NCBI RefSeq assembly: GCF_029227915.1 | Contig: NC_079877.1 | Span: 19,185,851 to 19,249,850, forward strand | Reading direction: 5' to 3' | DNA length: 64,000 nt | Origin: Hydractinia symbiolongicarpus | Taxonomy: Eukaryota > Cnidaria > Hydrozoa > Anthoathecata > Hydractiniidae | In this document: in pieces, positions 9,285-22,451 of the stretch | Layout: every line of letters starts with the position of its first letter | Numbering within the stretch: position 1 is the stretch's first letter | The notes under the pieces: model-generated | What the model saw: only the letters and a program-made list of their open reading frames with translations | Databases searched by the model: none | Told to the model about the DNA's origin: nothing | Position numbers and translations under genes: made by a program

Positions 9285-11461
9285 CAAGAAAAACGACTTG
9301 GCACGATGCAGTCCATTGAGAATGAAGGGACTAGACCAATGATACCATGCGCAGGCTTGTGGAACCACGTAATTTACGTGTATGGCCTTTATTAGGCCGC
9401 AAAAGCCATATTACGGCTTTTAGAAGGCTATGCACGTAGTTGACGGTGATATAAGGGCATGGCACCAAGGCAAATGACTTTGGACGTTGTAGTCCATTGA
9501 GACTACAAAGACTAGACCAATGGCAAGCTGCACGAACACGTGGAACCACGTAATTCACGTGTAAGGACTTTATTGAGCCGCAAAAGCCATATTACGGCTT
9601 TTAGAAGGCTATGCACGTAGTTGACGGTGATATAAGGGCATGCCGTCAAGGAAAACGACTTAGGACGTTGTAGTCCATTGAGACTGCAAGGACTAGACCA
9701 ATAGAAAGCTGCGCGAACAGGTGGAACAACGTAATTCACGTGGAAAGCCTTAATTAGGCCGCAAAAAGCCATAATACGGCTTTTAGAAAGCTTTGCACGT
9801 AGTTGATGGTGATACAAGGCCATGACGTCAAAGAAAACGACTTGGGACGTTGTAGTCCATTGAGACTGCAAGGACTAGACCAATGGCAAGCTGTGCAAAC
9901 ACGTGGAACCACGTAATTCACGTGTAAGGCCTTTATTAGGCCGCAAAGCCATATTACGGCTTTTAGAAGGCTATGCACGTAGTTAACGGTGATATAAGGG
10001 CATTGCGCCAAGGAAAACGACTTGGCACGATGCAGTCCATTGAGAATGAAAGAACTAGACCAATGATACCTTGCCAAGGCTTGTGGAACCACGTATTTTA
10101 AGTGTAGGGCCTTAATTATGTCGTAAAAGACCATATTACGGCTTTTAGAAAGCTATGCACGTAGTTGACGGTGATATAAGAGCATGGCGTCAAAGAAAAC
10201 GACTTGGGACGTTGTAGTCCATTGAGACTGAAAGGTCTAGACCAATGATAACATGAGCAGGCTCGTGGAACTAAGTGATTAACGTGTAAGGCCTTTATTA
10301 GGCGGCAAGAGGCCATAGTTCGGCTTTTAGAAGGCTATGTTCGTAGTTGACGTTGATAAAAGGCAATGGCGCCATGGAAAACGACTTGGGACGTTGTACA
10401 ACATTAAGACTGCAAGGACTAAGCCCATGGCAACCTGTGCGGCCCCGTGCAACGACGTATTTTATGTGTAGGGCCTTAATTATGTCGTAAAAGACCATAT
10501 TACTGCTTTTAGAAGGCTATGCACGTAGTTGACGGTGATATAAGGGCATGGCGCCAAGAAAAACGACTTGGCACGATGCAGTCCATTGAGAATGAAGGGA
10601 CTAGACCAATGATACCATGCGGAGGCTTGTGGAACCACGTAATTTACGTGTAAGGCCTTTATTAGGCCGCAAAAGCCATATTACGGCTTTTAGAAGGCTA
10701 TGCACGTAGTTGACGGTGATATAAGGGCATGGCGCCAAGGCAAATGACTTTGGACGTTGTAGTCCATTGAGACTGCAAAGACTAGACCAATGGCAAGCTG
10801 CGCGAACACGTGGAACCACGTAATTTACGTGTAAGAACTTTATTGAGCCGGAAAAGCCATATTACGGCTTTTAGAAGGCTATGCACGTAGTTGACGGTGA
10901 TATAAGGGCATGGCGCCAAGGCAAATGACTTTGGACGATGTAGTCCTTTGAGACTGAGAGAACTAGACCAATAGGAAGCTGCGCGGACATGTGGAACCAC
11001 GTAATTCACGTGTAAAGCCTTAATTAGGCCGCAAAAAGCCATAATACGGCTTTTAGAAAGCTTTGCACGTAGTTGATGGTGATACAAGGCCATGACGCCA
11101 AGAAAACCGACTTGGAACGTTGTAGTCCATTGAGACTGAAAGGTCTAGACCAATGATGCCATGAGCAGTCTCGTGGAACTAAGTGATTAACGTGTAAAGC
11201 TTTTATTAGGCGGCAAAAGCCAAGTTACGGCTTTTAGAAGGGTATCCACGTAGTTAAGGGTGATATAAAGGCATGGCGCCATGGAAAACGACTTGGGACG
11301 TTGTAGATCATTATGACTGCAAGGACTAAGCCCATGGCAACCTGTGCGGCCCCGTGCAACGACGTATTTTATGTGTAGGGCCTTTATTATGTCGTAAAAG
11401 GCCATATTACTGCTTTTAGAAGGCTATGCACGTAGTTGACGGTGATATAAGGGCATGGCGC
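9285..11461. repeat. Variant-monomer block R, copy 1 (full match 8558-11200)
   Basis: It contains monomers that break the ABCD rhythm. Markers are caagctgcacgaacacgtgg near 9530, gcatgccgtcaagg near 9640, a monomer with a one-base-short ggccgcaaagcc near 9940, and gataccttgccaaggcttgt near 10065. The block, including the preceding unit from 8558, recurs at 13737-16380 (offset 5179) and at 39235-41231 (offset 30677). The 5179 bp offset equals 28 monomers plus the 94 bp half-monomer duplication at 13644. From about 11,190 to 11461 the block ends in C2 and D2 monomers. Confidence 0.88.
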
Positions 11462-14400
11462 CAAGAAAAACGACTTGGCACGATGCAGTCCAATGAGAAT
11501 GAAGGGACTAGACTAATGATACCATGCGCAGGCTTGTGGAACCACGTAATTTACGTGTAAGGCCTTTATTAGGCCGCAAAAGCCATATTACGGCTTTTAG
11601 AAGGCTATGCACGTAGTTGACGGTGATATAAGGGCATGGCGCCAAGGCAAATGACTTTGGACGATGTAGTCCTTTGAGACTGAGAGAACTAGACCAATAG
11701 GAAGCTGCGCGGACATGGGGAACCACGTAATTCACGTGGAAAGCCTTAATTAGGCCGCAAAAAGCCATAATACGGCTTTTAGAAAGCTTTGCACGTAGTT
11801 GATGGTGATACAAGGCCATGACGCCAAGAAAACCGACTTGGAACGTTGTAGTCCATTGAGACTGAAAGGTCTAGACCAATGATACCATGAGCAGGCTCGT
11901 GGAACTAAGTGATTAACGTGTAAGGCCTTTATTAGGCGGCAAGAGGCCATAGTACGGCTTTTAGAAGGCTATGTTCGTAGTTGACGTTGATATAAGGCAA
12001 TGGCGCCATGGAAAACGACTTGGGACGTTGTAGATCATTAATACTGCAAGGACTAAACCCATGGCAACCTGTGCGGACCCGTGAAACCACGTATTATAAG
12101 TGTAAGGCCTTAATTATGTCGTAAAAGACCATATTACTGCTTTTAGAAGGCTATGCACGTAGTTGACGGTGAGAAAAGGCCATGGCGGCAAGGAAAACGA
12201 CTTGGCACGTTGCGGTCCATTGAGAATGAAGGGACTAGACCAATGATACCATGCGCAGGCTTGTGGAACCACGTAATTTACGTGTAAGGCCTTTATTAGG
12301 CCGCAAAAGCCATATTACGGCTTTTAGAAGGCTATGCACGTAGTTGACGGTGATATAAGGGCATGGCGCCAAGGCAAATGACTTTGGACGATGTAGTCCT
12401 TTGAGACTGAGAGAACTAGACCAATAGGAAGCTGCGCGGACATGTGGAACCACGTAATTCACGTGTAAAGCCTTAATTAGGCCGCAAAAAGCCATAATAC
12501 GGCTTTTAGAAAGCTTTGCACGTAGTTGATGGTGATACAAGGCCATGACGCCAAGAAAACCGACTTGGAACGTTGTAGTCCATTGAGACTGAAAGGTCTA
12601 GACCAATGATGCCATGAGCAGTCTCGTGGAACTAAGTGATTAACGTGTAAGGCTTTTATTAGGCGGCAAGAGGCCATAGTACGGCTTTTAGAAGGCTATG
12701 CTCGTAGTTGACGTTGATATAAGGCAATGGTGCCATGGAAAACGACTTGGGACGTTGTAGATCATTATGAGTGCAAGGACTAAGCCCATGGCAACCTGTG
12801 CGGCCCCGTGCAACGACGTATTTTATGTGTAGGGCCTTAATTATGTCGTAAAAGACCATATTACTGCTTTTAGAAGGCTATGCACGTAGTTGACGGTGAT
12901 ATAAGGGCATGGCGCCAAGAAAAACGACTTGGCACGATGCAGTCCATTGAGAATGAAGGGACTAGACTAATGATACCATGCGCAGGCTTGTGGAACCACG
13001 TAATTTACGTGTAAGGCCTTTATTAGGCCGCAAAAGCCATATTACGGCTTTTAGAAGGCTATGCACGTAGTTGACGGTGATATAAGGTAATGGCGCCAAG
13101 GCAAATGACTTTGGACGATGTAGTCCTTTGAGACTGAGAGAACTAGACCAATAGGAAGCTGCGCGGACATGGGGAACCACGTAATTCACGTGGAAAGCCT
13201 TAATTAGGCCGCAAAAAGCCATAATACGGCTTTTAGAAAGCTTTGCACGTAGTTGATGGTGATACAAGGCCATGACGCCAAGAAAACCGACTTGGAACGT
13301 TGTAGTCCATTGAGACTGAAAGGTCTAGACCAATGATACCATGAGCAGGCTCGTGGAACTAAGTGATTAACGTGTAAGGCCTTTATTAGGCGGCAAGAGG
13401 CCATAGTACGGCTTTTAGAAGGCTATGTTCGTAGTTGACGTTGATATAAGGCAATGGCGCCATGGAAAACGACTTGGGACGTTGTAGATCATTAATACTG
13501 CAAGGACTAAACCCATGGCAACCTGTGCGGACCCGTGGAACCACGTATTATAAGTGTAAGGCCTTAATTATGTCGTAAAAGACCATATTACTGCTTTTAG
13601 AAGGCTATGCACGTAGTTGACGGTGAGAAAAGGCCATGGCGGCATAAGTGTAAGGCCTTAATTATGTCGTAAAAGACCATATTACTGCTTTTAGAAGGCT
13701 ATGCACGTAGTTGACGGTGAGAAAAGGCCATGGCGGCAAGGAAAACGACTTGGCACGTTGCGGTCCATTGAGAATGAAGGGACTAGACCAATGATACCAT
13801 GCGCAGGCTTGTGGAACCACGTAATTTACGTGTAAGGCCTTTATTAGGCCGCAAAAGCCATATTACGGCTTTTAGAAGGCTATGCACGTAGTTGACGGTG
13901 ATATAAGGGCATGGCGCCAAGGCAAATGACTTTGGACGATGTAGTCCTTTGAGACTGAGAGAACTAGACCAATAGGAAGCTGCGCGGACATGTGGAACCA
14001 CGTAATTCACGTGTAAAGCCTTAATTAGGCCGCAAAAAGCCATAATACGGCTTTTAGAAAGCTTTGCACGTAGTTGATGGTGATACAAGGCCATGACGCC
14101 AAGAAAACCGACTTGGAACGTTGTAGTCCATTGAGACTGAAAGGTCTAGACCAATGATGCCATGAGCAGTCTCGTGGAACTAAGTGATTAACGTGTAAGG
14201 CTTTTATTAGGCGGCAAGAGGCCATAGTACGGCTTTTAGAAGGCTATGCTCGTAGTTGACGTTGATATAAGGCAATGGTGCCATGGAAAACGACTTGGGA
14301 CGTTGTAGATCATTATGAGTGCAAGGACTAAGCCCATGGCAACCTGTGCGGCCCCGTGCAACGACGTATTTTATGTGTAGGGCCTTAATTATGTCGTAAA

Positions 14401-14463
14401 AGACCATATTACTGCTTTTAGAAGGCTATGCACGTAGTTGACGGTGATATAAGGGCATGGCGC
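11462..14463. repeat. ABCD higher-order repeat, four 727 bp units
   Basis: Units start at 11462, 12189, 12916 and 13737. The first three are exactly 727 bp each; the fourth is displaced by 94 bp because of a partial D duplication at 13644-13737. Units alternate between an A monomer start (caagaaaaacgacttggcac) and an A2 start (caaggaaaacgacttggcac). Correspondingly, the last monomer alternates between D ending ggcggc and D2 ending ggcgc. The first and third units share the variant gacatggggaaccacg in B, supporting a 1454 bp super-period here. Confidence 0.92.
13550..13737. repeat. 94 bp half-monomer tandem duplication
   Basis: The second half of a D monomer, from ataagtgtaaggcc to ggccatggcggc, is present twice in tandem (13550-13643 and 13644-13737). 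It is an out-of-register event: it shifts every downstream monomer by 94 bp. Almost all other duplications in the window are whole monomers. The copies look identical, so the event is recent. Confidence 0.93.
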
Positions 14464-16380
14464 CAAGAAAAACGACTTGGCACGATGCAGTCCATTGAGA
14501 ATGAAGGGACTAGACCAATGATACCATGCGCAGGCTTGTGGAACCACGTAATTTACGTGTATGGCCTTTATTAGGCCGCAAAAGCCATATTACGGCTTTT
14601 AGAAGGCTATGCACGTAGTTGACGGTGATATAAGGGCATGGCTCTAAGTCAAATGACTTTGGACGTTGTAGTCCATTGAGACTACAAAGACTAGACCAAT
14701 GGCAAGCTGCACGAACACGTGGAACCACGTAATTCACGTGTAAGGACTTTATTGAGCCGCAAAAGCCATATTACGGCTTTTAGAAGGCTATGCACGTAGT
14801 TGACGGTGATATAAGGGCATGCCGTCAAGGAAAACGACTTAGGACGTTGTAGTCCATTGAGACTGCAAGGACTAGACCAATAGCAAGCTGCGCGAACAGG
14901 TGGAACAACGTAATTCACGTGGAAAGCCTTAATTAGGCCGCAAAAAGCCATAATACGGCTTTTAGAAAGCTTTGCACGTAGTTGATGGTGATACAAGGCC
15001 ATGACGTCAAAGAAAACGACTTGGGACGTTGTAGTCCATTGAGACTGCAAGGACTAGACCAATGGCAAGCTGTGCAAACACGTGGAACCACGTAATTCAC
15101 GTGTAAGGCCTTTATTAGGCCGCAAAGCCATATTACGGCTTTTAGAAGGCTATGCACGTAGTTAACGGTGATATAAGGGCATTGCGCCAAGGAAAACGAC
15201 TTGGCACGATGCAGTCCATTGAGAATGAAAGAACTAGACCAATGATACCTTGCCAAGGCTTGTGGAACCACGTATTTTAAGTGTAGGGCCTTAATTATGT
15301 CGTAAAAGACCATATTACGGCTTTTAGAAAGCTATGCACGTAGTTGACGGTGATATAAGAGCATGGCGTCAAAGAAAACGATTTGGGACGTTGTAGTCCA
15401 TTGAGACTAAAAGGTCTAGACCAATGATAACATGAGCAGGCTCGTGGAACTAAGTGATTAACGTGAAAGGCCTTTATTAGGCGGCAAGAGGCCATAGTAC
15501 GGCTTTTAGAAGGCTATGTTCGTAGTTGACGTTGATAAAAGGCAATGGCGCCATGGAAAACGACTTGGGACGTTGTAGATCATTAAGACTGCAAGGACTA
15601 AGCCCATGGCAACCTGTGCGGCCCCGTGCAACGACGTATTTTATGTGTAGGGCCTTAATTATGTCGTAAAAGACCATATTACTGCTTTTAGAAGGCTATG
15701 CACGTAGTTGACGGTGATATAAGGGCATGGCGCCAAGAAAAACGACTTGGCACGATGCAGTCCATTGAGAATGAAGGGACTAGACCAATGATACCATGCG
15801 GAGGCTTGTGGAACCACGTAATTTACGTGTAAGGCCTTTATTAGGCCGCAAAAGCCATATTACGGCTTTTAGAAGGCTATGCACGTAGTTGACGGTGATA
15901 TAAGGGCATGGCGCCAAGGCAAATGACTTTGGACGTTGTAGTCCATTGAGACTGCAAAGACTAGACCAATGGCAAGCTGCGCGAACACGTGGAACCACGT
16001 AATTTACGTGTAAGAACTTTATTGAGCCGGAAAAGCCATATTACGGCTTTTAGAAGGCTATGCACGTAGTTGACGGTGATATAAGGGCATGGCGCCAAGG
16101 CAAATGACTTTGGACGATGTAGTCCTTTGAGACTGAGAGAACTAGACCAATAGGAAGCTGCGCGGACATGTGGAACCACGTAATTCACGTGTAAAGCCTT
16201 AATTAGGCCGCAAAAAGCCATAATACGGCTTTTAGAAAGCTTTGCACGTAGTTGATGGTGATACAAGGCCATGACGTCAAGAAAACCGACTTGGAACGTT
16301 GTAGTCCATTGAGACTGAAAGGTCTAGACCAATGATGCCATGAGCAGTCTCGTGGAACTAAGTGATTAACGTGTAAAGCT
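14464..16380. repeat. Variant-monomer block R, copy 2
   Basis: It repeats 9285-11200 at an offset of 5179 bp with scattered substitutions, for example ggctctaagtcaaatgac near 14640 against ggcaccaaggcaaatgac. It carries the same marker monomers, including gcatgccgtcaagg and gataccttgccaagg. Near 16380 it stops matching: the C2 continuation seen after 11200 is replaced by ggccgcaaagcc, a switch in phase within a monomer. Confidence 0.88.
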
Positions 16381-19286
16381 TTTATTAGGCCGCAAAGCCA
16401 TATTACGGCTTTTAGAAGGCTATGCACGTAGTTAACGGTGATATAAGGGCATTGCGCCAAGGAAAACGACTTGGCACGATGCAGTCCATTGAGAATGAAA
16501 GAACTAGACCAATGATACCTTGCCAAGGCTTGTGGAACCACGTATTTTAAGTGTAGGGCCTTAATTATGTCGTAAAAGACCATATTACGGCTTTTAGAAA
16601 GCTATGCACGTAGTTGACGGTGATATAAGAGCATGGCGTCAAAGAAAACGACTTGGGACGTTGTAGTCCATTGAGACTGAAAGGTCTAGACCAATGATAA
16701 CATGAGCAGGCTCGTGGAACTAAGTGATTAACGTGTAAGGCCTTTATTAGGCGGCAAGAGGCCATAGTACGGCTTTTAGAAGGCTATGTTCGTAGTTGAC
16801 GTTGATAAAAGGCAATGGCGCCATGGAAAACGACTTGGGACGTTGTACAACATTAAGACTGCAAGGACTAAGCCCATGGCAACCTGTGCGGCCCCGTGCA
16901 ACGACGTATTTTATGTGTAGGGCCTTAATTATGTCGTAAAAGACCATATTACTGCTTTTAGAAGGCTATGCACGTAGTTGACGGTGATATAAGGGCATGG
17001 CGCCAAGAAAAACGACTTGGCACGATGCAGTCCATTGAGAATGAAGGGACTAGACCAATGATACCATGCGGAGGCTTGTGGAACCACGTAATTTACGTGT
17101 AAGGCCTTTATTAGGCCGCAAAAGCCATATTACGGCTTTTAGAAGGCTATGCACGTAGTTGACGGTGATATAAGGGCATGGCGCCAAGGCAAATGACTTT
17201 GGACGTTGTAGTCCATTGAGACTGCAAAGACTAGACCAATGGCAAGCTGCGCGAACACGTGGAACCACGTAATTTATGTGTAAGAACTTTATTGAGCCGG
17301 AAAAGCCATATTACGGCTTTTAGAAGGCTATGCACGTAGTTGACGGTGATATAAGGGCATGGCGCCAAGGCAAATGACTTTGGACGATGTAGTCCTTTGA
17401 GACTGAGAGAACTAGACCAATAGGAAGCTGCGCGGACATGTGGAACCACGTAATTCACGTGTAAAGCCTTAATTAGGCCGCAAAAAGCCATAATACGGCT
17501 TTTAGAAAGCTTTGCACGTAGTTGATGGTGATACAAGGCCATGACGTCAAGAAAACCGACTTGGAACGTTGTAGTCCATTGAGACTGAAAGGTCTAGACC
17601 AATGATGCCATGAGCAGTCTCGTGGAACTAAGTGATTAACGTGTAAAGCTTTTATTAGGCGGCAAAAGCCAAGTTACGGCTTTTAGAAGGGTATCCACGT
17701 AGTTAAGGGTGATATAAAGGCATGGCGCCATGGAAAACGACTTGGGACGTTGTAGATCATTATGACTGCAAGGACTAAGCCCATGGCAACCTGTGCGGCC
17801 CCGTGCAACGACGTATTTTATGTGTAGGGCCTTTATTATGTCGTAAAAGGCCATATTACTGCTTTTAGAAGGCTATGCACGTAGTTGACGGTGATATAAG
17901 GGCATGGCGCCAAGAAAAACGACTTAGCACGATGCAGTCCATTGAGAATGAAGGGACTAGACTAATGATACCATGCGCAGGCTTGTGGAACCACGTAATT
18001 GACGTGTAAGGCCTTTATTAGGCCGCAAAAGCCATATTACGGCTTTTAGAAGGCTATGCACGTAGTTGACGGTGATATAAGGGCATGGCGCCAAGGCAAA
18101 TGAGTTTGGACGATGTAGTCCTTTGAGACTGAGAGAACTAGACCAATAGGAAGCTGCGCGGACATGGGGAACCATGTAATTCACGTGGAAAGCCTTAATT
18201 AGGCCGCAAAAAGCCATAATACGGCTTTTAGAAAGCTTTGCACGTAGTTGATGGTGATACAAGGCCATGACGCCAAGAAAACCGACTTGGAACGTTGTAG
18301 TCCATTGAGACTGAAAGGTCTAGACCAATGATACCATGAGCAGGCTCGTGGAACTAAGTGATTAACGTGTAAGGCCTTTATTAGGCGGCAAGAGGCCATA
18401 GTACGGCTTTTAGAAGGCTATGTTCGTAGTTGACGTTGATATAAGGCAATGGCGCCATGGAAAACGACTTGGGACGTTGTAGATCATTAAGACTGCAAGG
18501 ACTAAACCCATGGCAACCTGTGCGGACCCGTGGAACCACATATTTTAAGTGTAGGGCCTTAATTATGTCGTAAAAGACCATATTACTGTTTTTAGAAGGC
18601 TATGCTCGTAGTTGAGGGTGAGAAAAGGCCATTGCGGCAAGGAAAACGACTTGGCACGTTGCGGTCCATTGAGAATGAAGGGACTAGATCAATGATACCA
18701 TGCGCAGGCTTGTGGAACCACGTAATTTACGTGTAAGGCCTTTATTAGGCCGCAAAAGCCATATTACGGCTTTTAGAAGGCTATGCACGTAGTTGACGGT
18801 GATATAAGGGCATGGCGCCATGGAAAACGACTTGGGACGTTGTAGATCATTAAGACTGCAAGGACTAAACCCATGGCAACCTGTGCGGACCCGTGGAACC
18901 ACGTATTTTAAGTGTAGGGCCTTAATTATGTCGTAAAAGACCATATTACTGTTTTTAGAAGGCTTTGCACGTAGTTGAGGGTGAGAAAAGGCCATGGCGG
19001 CAAGGAAAACGACTTGGCACGTTGCGGTCCATTGAGAATGAAGGGACTAGACCAATGATACCATGCGCAGGCTTGTGGAACCACGTAATTTACATGTAAG
19101 GCCTTTATTAGGCCGCAAAAGCCATATTACGGCTTTTAGAAGGCTATGCTCGTAGTTGACGTTGATATAAGGCAATGGCGCCATGGAAAACGACTTGGGA
19201 CGTTGTAGATCATTATGAGACTGAGAGAACTAGACCAATAGGAAGCTGCGCGGACATGTGGAACCACGTAATTCACGTGTAAGCCT
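16381..19286. repeat. Satellite block, first copy of a 3087 bp (17-monomer) duplication
   Basis: From about 16,200 to 18,680 the sequence repeats at +3087 bp (about 19,287 to 21,767), including marker monomers with gataccttgccaaggcttgt, attgcgccaagg and the E-type taagaactttattgagccgg. The last part, from 18638, is an A2-D-A2 arrangement lacking B and C. It recurs at 22452 (offset 3814 = 3087 + 727). A D variant with tactgtttttagaaggct and gttgagggtgagaaaagg marks this stretch. Confidence 0.87.
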
Positions 19287-19364
19287 TAATTAGGCCGCAA
19301 AAAGCCATAATACGGCTTTTAGAAAGCTTTGCACGTAGTTGATGGTGATACAAGACCATGACGC
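19182..19364. repeat. Hybrid D2/B monomer
   Basis: The monomer starts as D2 (catggaaaacgacttgggac, gatcatta) and switches to B (tgagactgagagaactagac, aataggaagctgcgcggac) after about 40 bp. Overall length stays near 182 bp, so the switch is in register. It marks the left junction of the second copy of the 3087 bp duplication. Confidence 0.8.
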
Positions 19365-20997
19365 CAAGAAAACCGACTTGGAACGTTGTAGTCCATTGAG
19401 ACTGAAAGGTCTAGACCAATGATGCCATGAGCAGTCTCGTGGAACTAAGTGATTAACGTGTAAAGCTTTTATTAGGCCGCAAAGCCATATTACGGCTTTT
19501 AGAAGGCTATGCACGTAGTTAACGGTGATATAAGGGCATTGCGCCAAGGAAAACGACTTGGCACGATGCAGTCCATTGAGAATGAAAGAACTAGACCAAT
19601 GATACCTTGCCAAGGCTTGTGGAACCACGTATTTTAAGTGTAGGGCCTTAATTATGTCGTAAAAGACCATATTACGGCTTTTAGAAAGCTATGCACGTAG
19701 TTGACGGTGATATAAGAGCATGGCGTCAAAGAAAACGACTTGGGACGTTGTAGTCCATTGAGACTGAAAGGTCTAGACCAATGATAACATGAGCAGGCTC
19801 GTGGAACTAAGTGATTAACGTGTAAGGCCTTTATTAGGCGGCAAGAGGCCATAGTACGGCTTTTAGAAGGCTATGTTCGTAGTTGACGTTGATAAAAGGC
19901 AATGGCGCCATGGAAAACGACTTGGGACGTTGTAGATCATTAGGACTGCAAGGACTAAGCCCATGGCAACCTGTGCGGCCCCGTGCAACGACGTATTTTA
20001 TGTGTAGGGCCTTAATTATGTCGTAAAAGACCATATTACGGCTTTTAGAAGGCTATGCACGTAGTTGACGGTGATATAAGGGCATGGCGCCAAGAAAAAC
20101 GACTTGGCACGATGCAGTCCATTGAGAATGAAGGGACTAGACCAATGATACCATGCGGAGGCTTGTGGAACCAGGTAATTTACGTGTAAGGCCTTTATTA
20201 GGCCGCAAAAGCCATATTACGGCTTTTAGAAGGCTATGCACGTAGTTGACGGTGATATAAGGGCATGGCGCCAAGGCAAATGACTTTGGACGTTGTAGTC
20301 CATTGAGACTGCAAAGACTAGACCAATGGCAAGCTGCGCGAACACGTGGAACCACGTAATTTACGTGTAAGAACTTTATTGAGCCGGAAAAGCCATATTA
20401 CGGCTTTTAGAAGGCTATGCACGTAGTTGACGGTGATATAAGGGCATGGCGCCAAGGCAAATGACTTTGGACGATGTAGTCCTTTGAGACTGAGAGAACT
20501 AGACCAATAGGAAGCTGCGCGGACATATGGAACCACGTAATTCACGTGTAAAGCCTTAATTAGGCCGCAAAAAGCCATAATACGGCTTTTAGAAAGCTTT
20601 GCACGTAGTTGATGGTGTTACAAGGCCATGACGTCAAGAAAACCGACTTGGAACGTTGTAGTCCATTGAGACTGAAAGGTCTAGACCAATGATGCCATGA
20701 GCAGTCTCGTGGAACTAAGTGATTAACGTGTAAAGCTTTTATTAGGCGGCAAAAGCCAAGTTACGGCTTTTAGAAGGGTATCCACGTAGTTAAGGGTGAT
20801 ATAAAGGCATGGCGCCATGGAAAACGACTTGGGACGTTGTAGATCATTATGACTGCAAGGACTAAGCCCATGGCAACCTGTGCGGCCCCGTGCAACGACG
20901 TATTTTATGTGTAGGGCCTTTATTATGTCGTAAAAGGCCATATTACTGCTTTTAGAAGGCTATGCACGTAGTTGACGGTGATATAAGGGCATGGCGC
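19287..20997. repeat. Satellite block, second copy of the 3087 bp duplication
   Basis: It repeats 16,200-17,910 at +3087 bp. Differences are few, such as cattaggactgcaagg near 19940 against cattaagactgcaagg in related copies, gacatatggaaccacg near 20520 and gatggtgttacaagg near 20610. It ends with C2 and D2 monomers before the ABCD units at 20998. Confidence 0.87.
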
Positions 20998-22451
20998 CAA
21001 GAAAAACGACTTAGCACGATGCAGTCCATTAAGAATGAAGGGACTAGACTAATGATACCATGCGCAGGCTTGTGGAACCACGTAATTTACGTGTAAGGCC
21101 TTTATTAGGCCGCAAAAGCCATATTACGGCTTTTAGAAGGCTATGCACGTAGTTGACGGTGATATAAGGGCATGGCGCCAAGGCAAATGAGTTTGGACGA
21201 TGTAGTCCTTTGAGACTGAGAGAACTAGACCAATAAGAAGCTGCGCGGACATGGGGAACCATGTAATTCACGTGGAAAGCCTTAATTAGGCCGCAAAAAG
21301 CCATAATACGGCTTTTAGAAAGCTTTGCACGTAGTTGATGGTGATACAAGGCCATGACGCCAAGAAAACCGACTTCGAACGTTGTAGTCCATTGAGACTG
21401 AAAGGTCTAGACCAATGATGCCATGAGCAGGCTCGTGGAACTAAGTGATTAACGTGTAAGGCCTTTATTAGGCGACAAGAGGCCATAGTACGGCTTTTAG
21501 AAGGCTATGTTCGTAGTTGACGTTGATATAAGGCAATGGCGCCATGGAAAACGACTTGGGACGTTGTAGATCATTAAGACTGCAAGGACTAAACCCATGG
21601 CAACCTGTGCGGACCCGTGGAACCACATATTTTAAGTGTAGGGCCTTAATTATGTCGTAAAAGACCATATTACTGTTTTTAGAAGGCTATGCTCGTAGTT
21701 GAGGGTGAGAAAAGGCCATTGCGGCAAGGAAAACGACTTGGCACGTTGCGGTCCATTGAGAATGAAGGGACTAGACCAATGATACCATGCGCAGGCTTGT
21801 GGAACCACGTAATTTACGTGTAAGGCCTTTATTAGGCCGCAAAAGCCATATTACGGCTTTTAGAAGGCTATGCACGTAGTTGACGGTGATATAAGGGCAT
21901 GGCGCCAAGGCAAATGAGTTTGGACGATGTAGTCCTTTGAGACTGAGAGAACTAGACCAATAAGAAGCTGCGCGGACATGGGGAACCATGTAATTCACGT
22001 GGAAAGCCTTAATTAGGCCGCAAAAAGCCATAATACGGCTTTTAGAAAGCTTTGCACGTAGTTGATGGTGATACAAGGCCATGACGCCAAGAAAACCGAC
22101 TTCGAACGTTGTAGTCCATTGAGACTGAAAGGTCTAGACCAATGATGCCATGAGCAGGCTCGTGGAACTAAGTGATTAACGTGTAAGGCCTTTATTAGGC
22201 GACAAGAGGCCATAGTACGGCTTTTAGAAGGCTATGTTCGTAGTTGACGTTGATATAAGGCAATGGCGCCATGGAAAACGACTTGGGACGTTGTAGATCA
22301 TTAAGACTGCAAGGACTAAACCCATGGCAACCTGTGCGGACCCGTGGAACCACATATTTTAAGTGTAGGGCCTTAATTATGTCGTAAAAGACCATATTAC
22401 TGTTTTTAGAAGGCTATGCTCGTAGTTGAGGGTGAGAAAAGGCCATTGCGG
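20998..22451. repeat. ABCD higher-order repeat, two near-identical 727 bp units
   Basis: Units at 20998-21724 and 21725-22451 share the rare variants aataagaagctgcgcgg in B, gacttcgaacgttg and ggcgacaagagg in C, and ccacatattttaagtg with tactgtttttagaagg in D. They differ mainly in the first ~45 bp, where one has an A start and the other an A2 start. This is a very recent single-unit tandem duplication. Confidence 0.92.
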
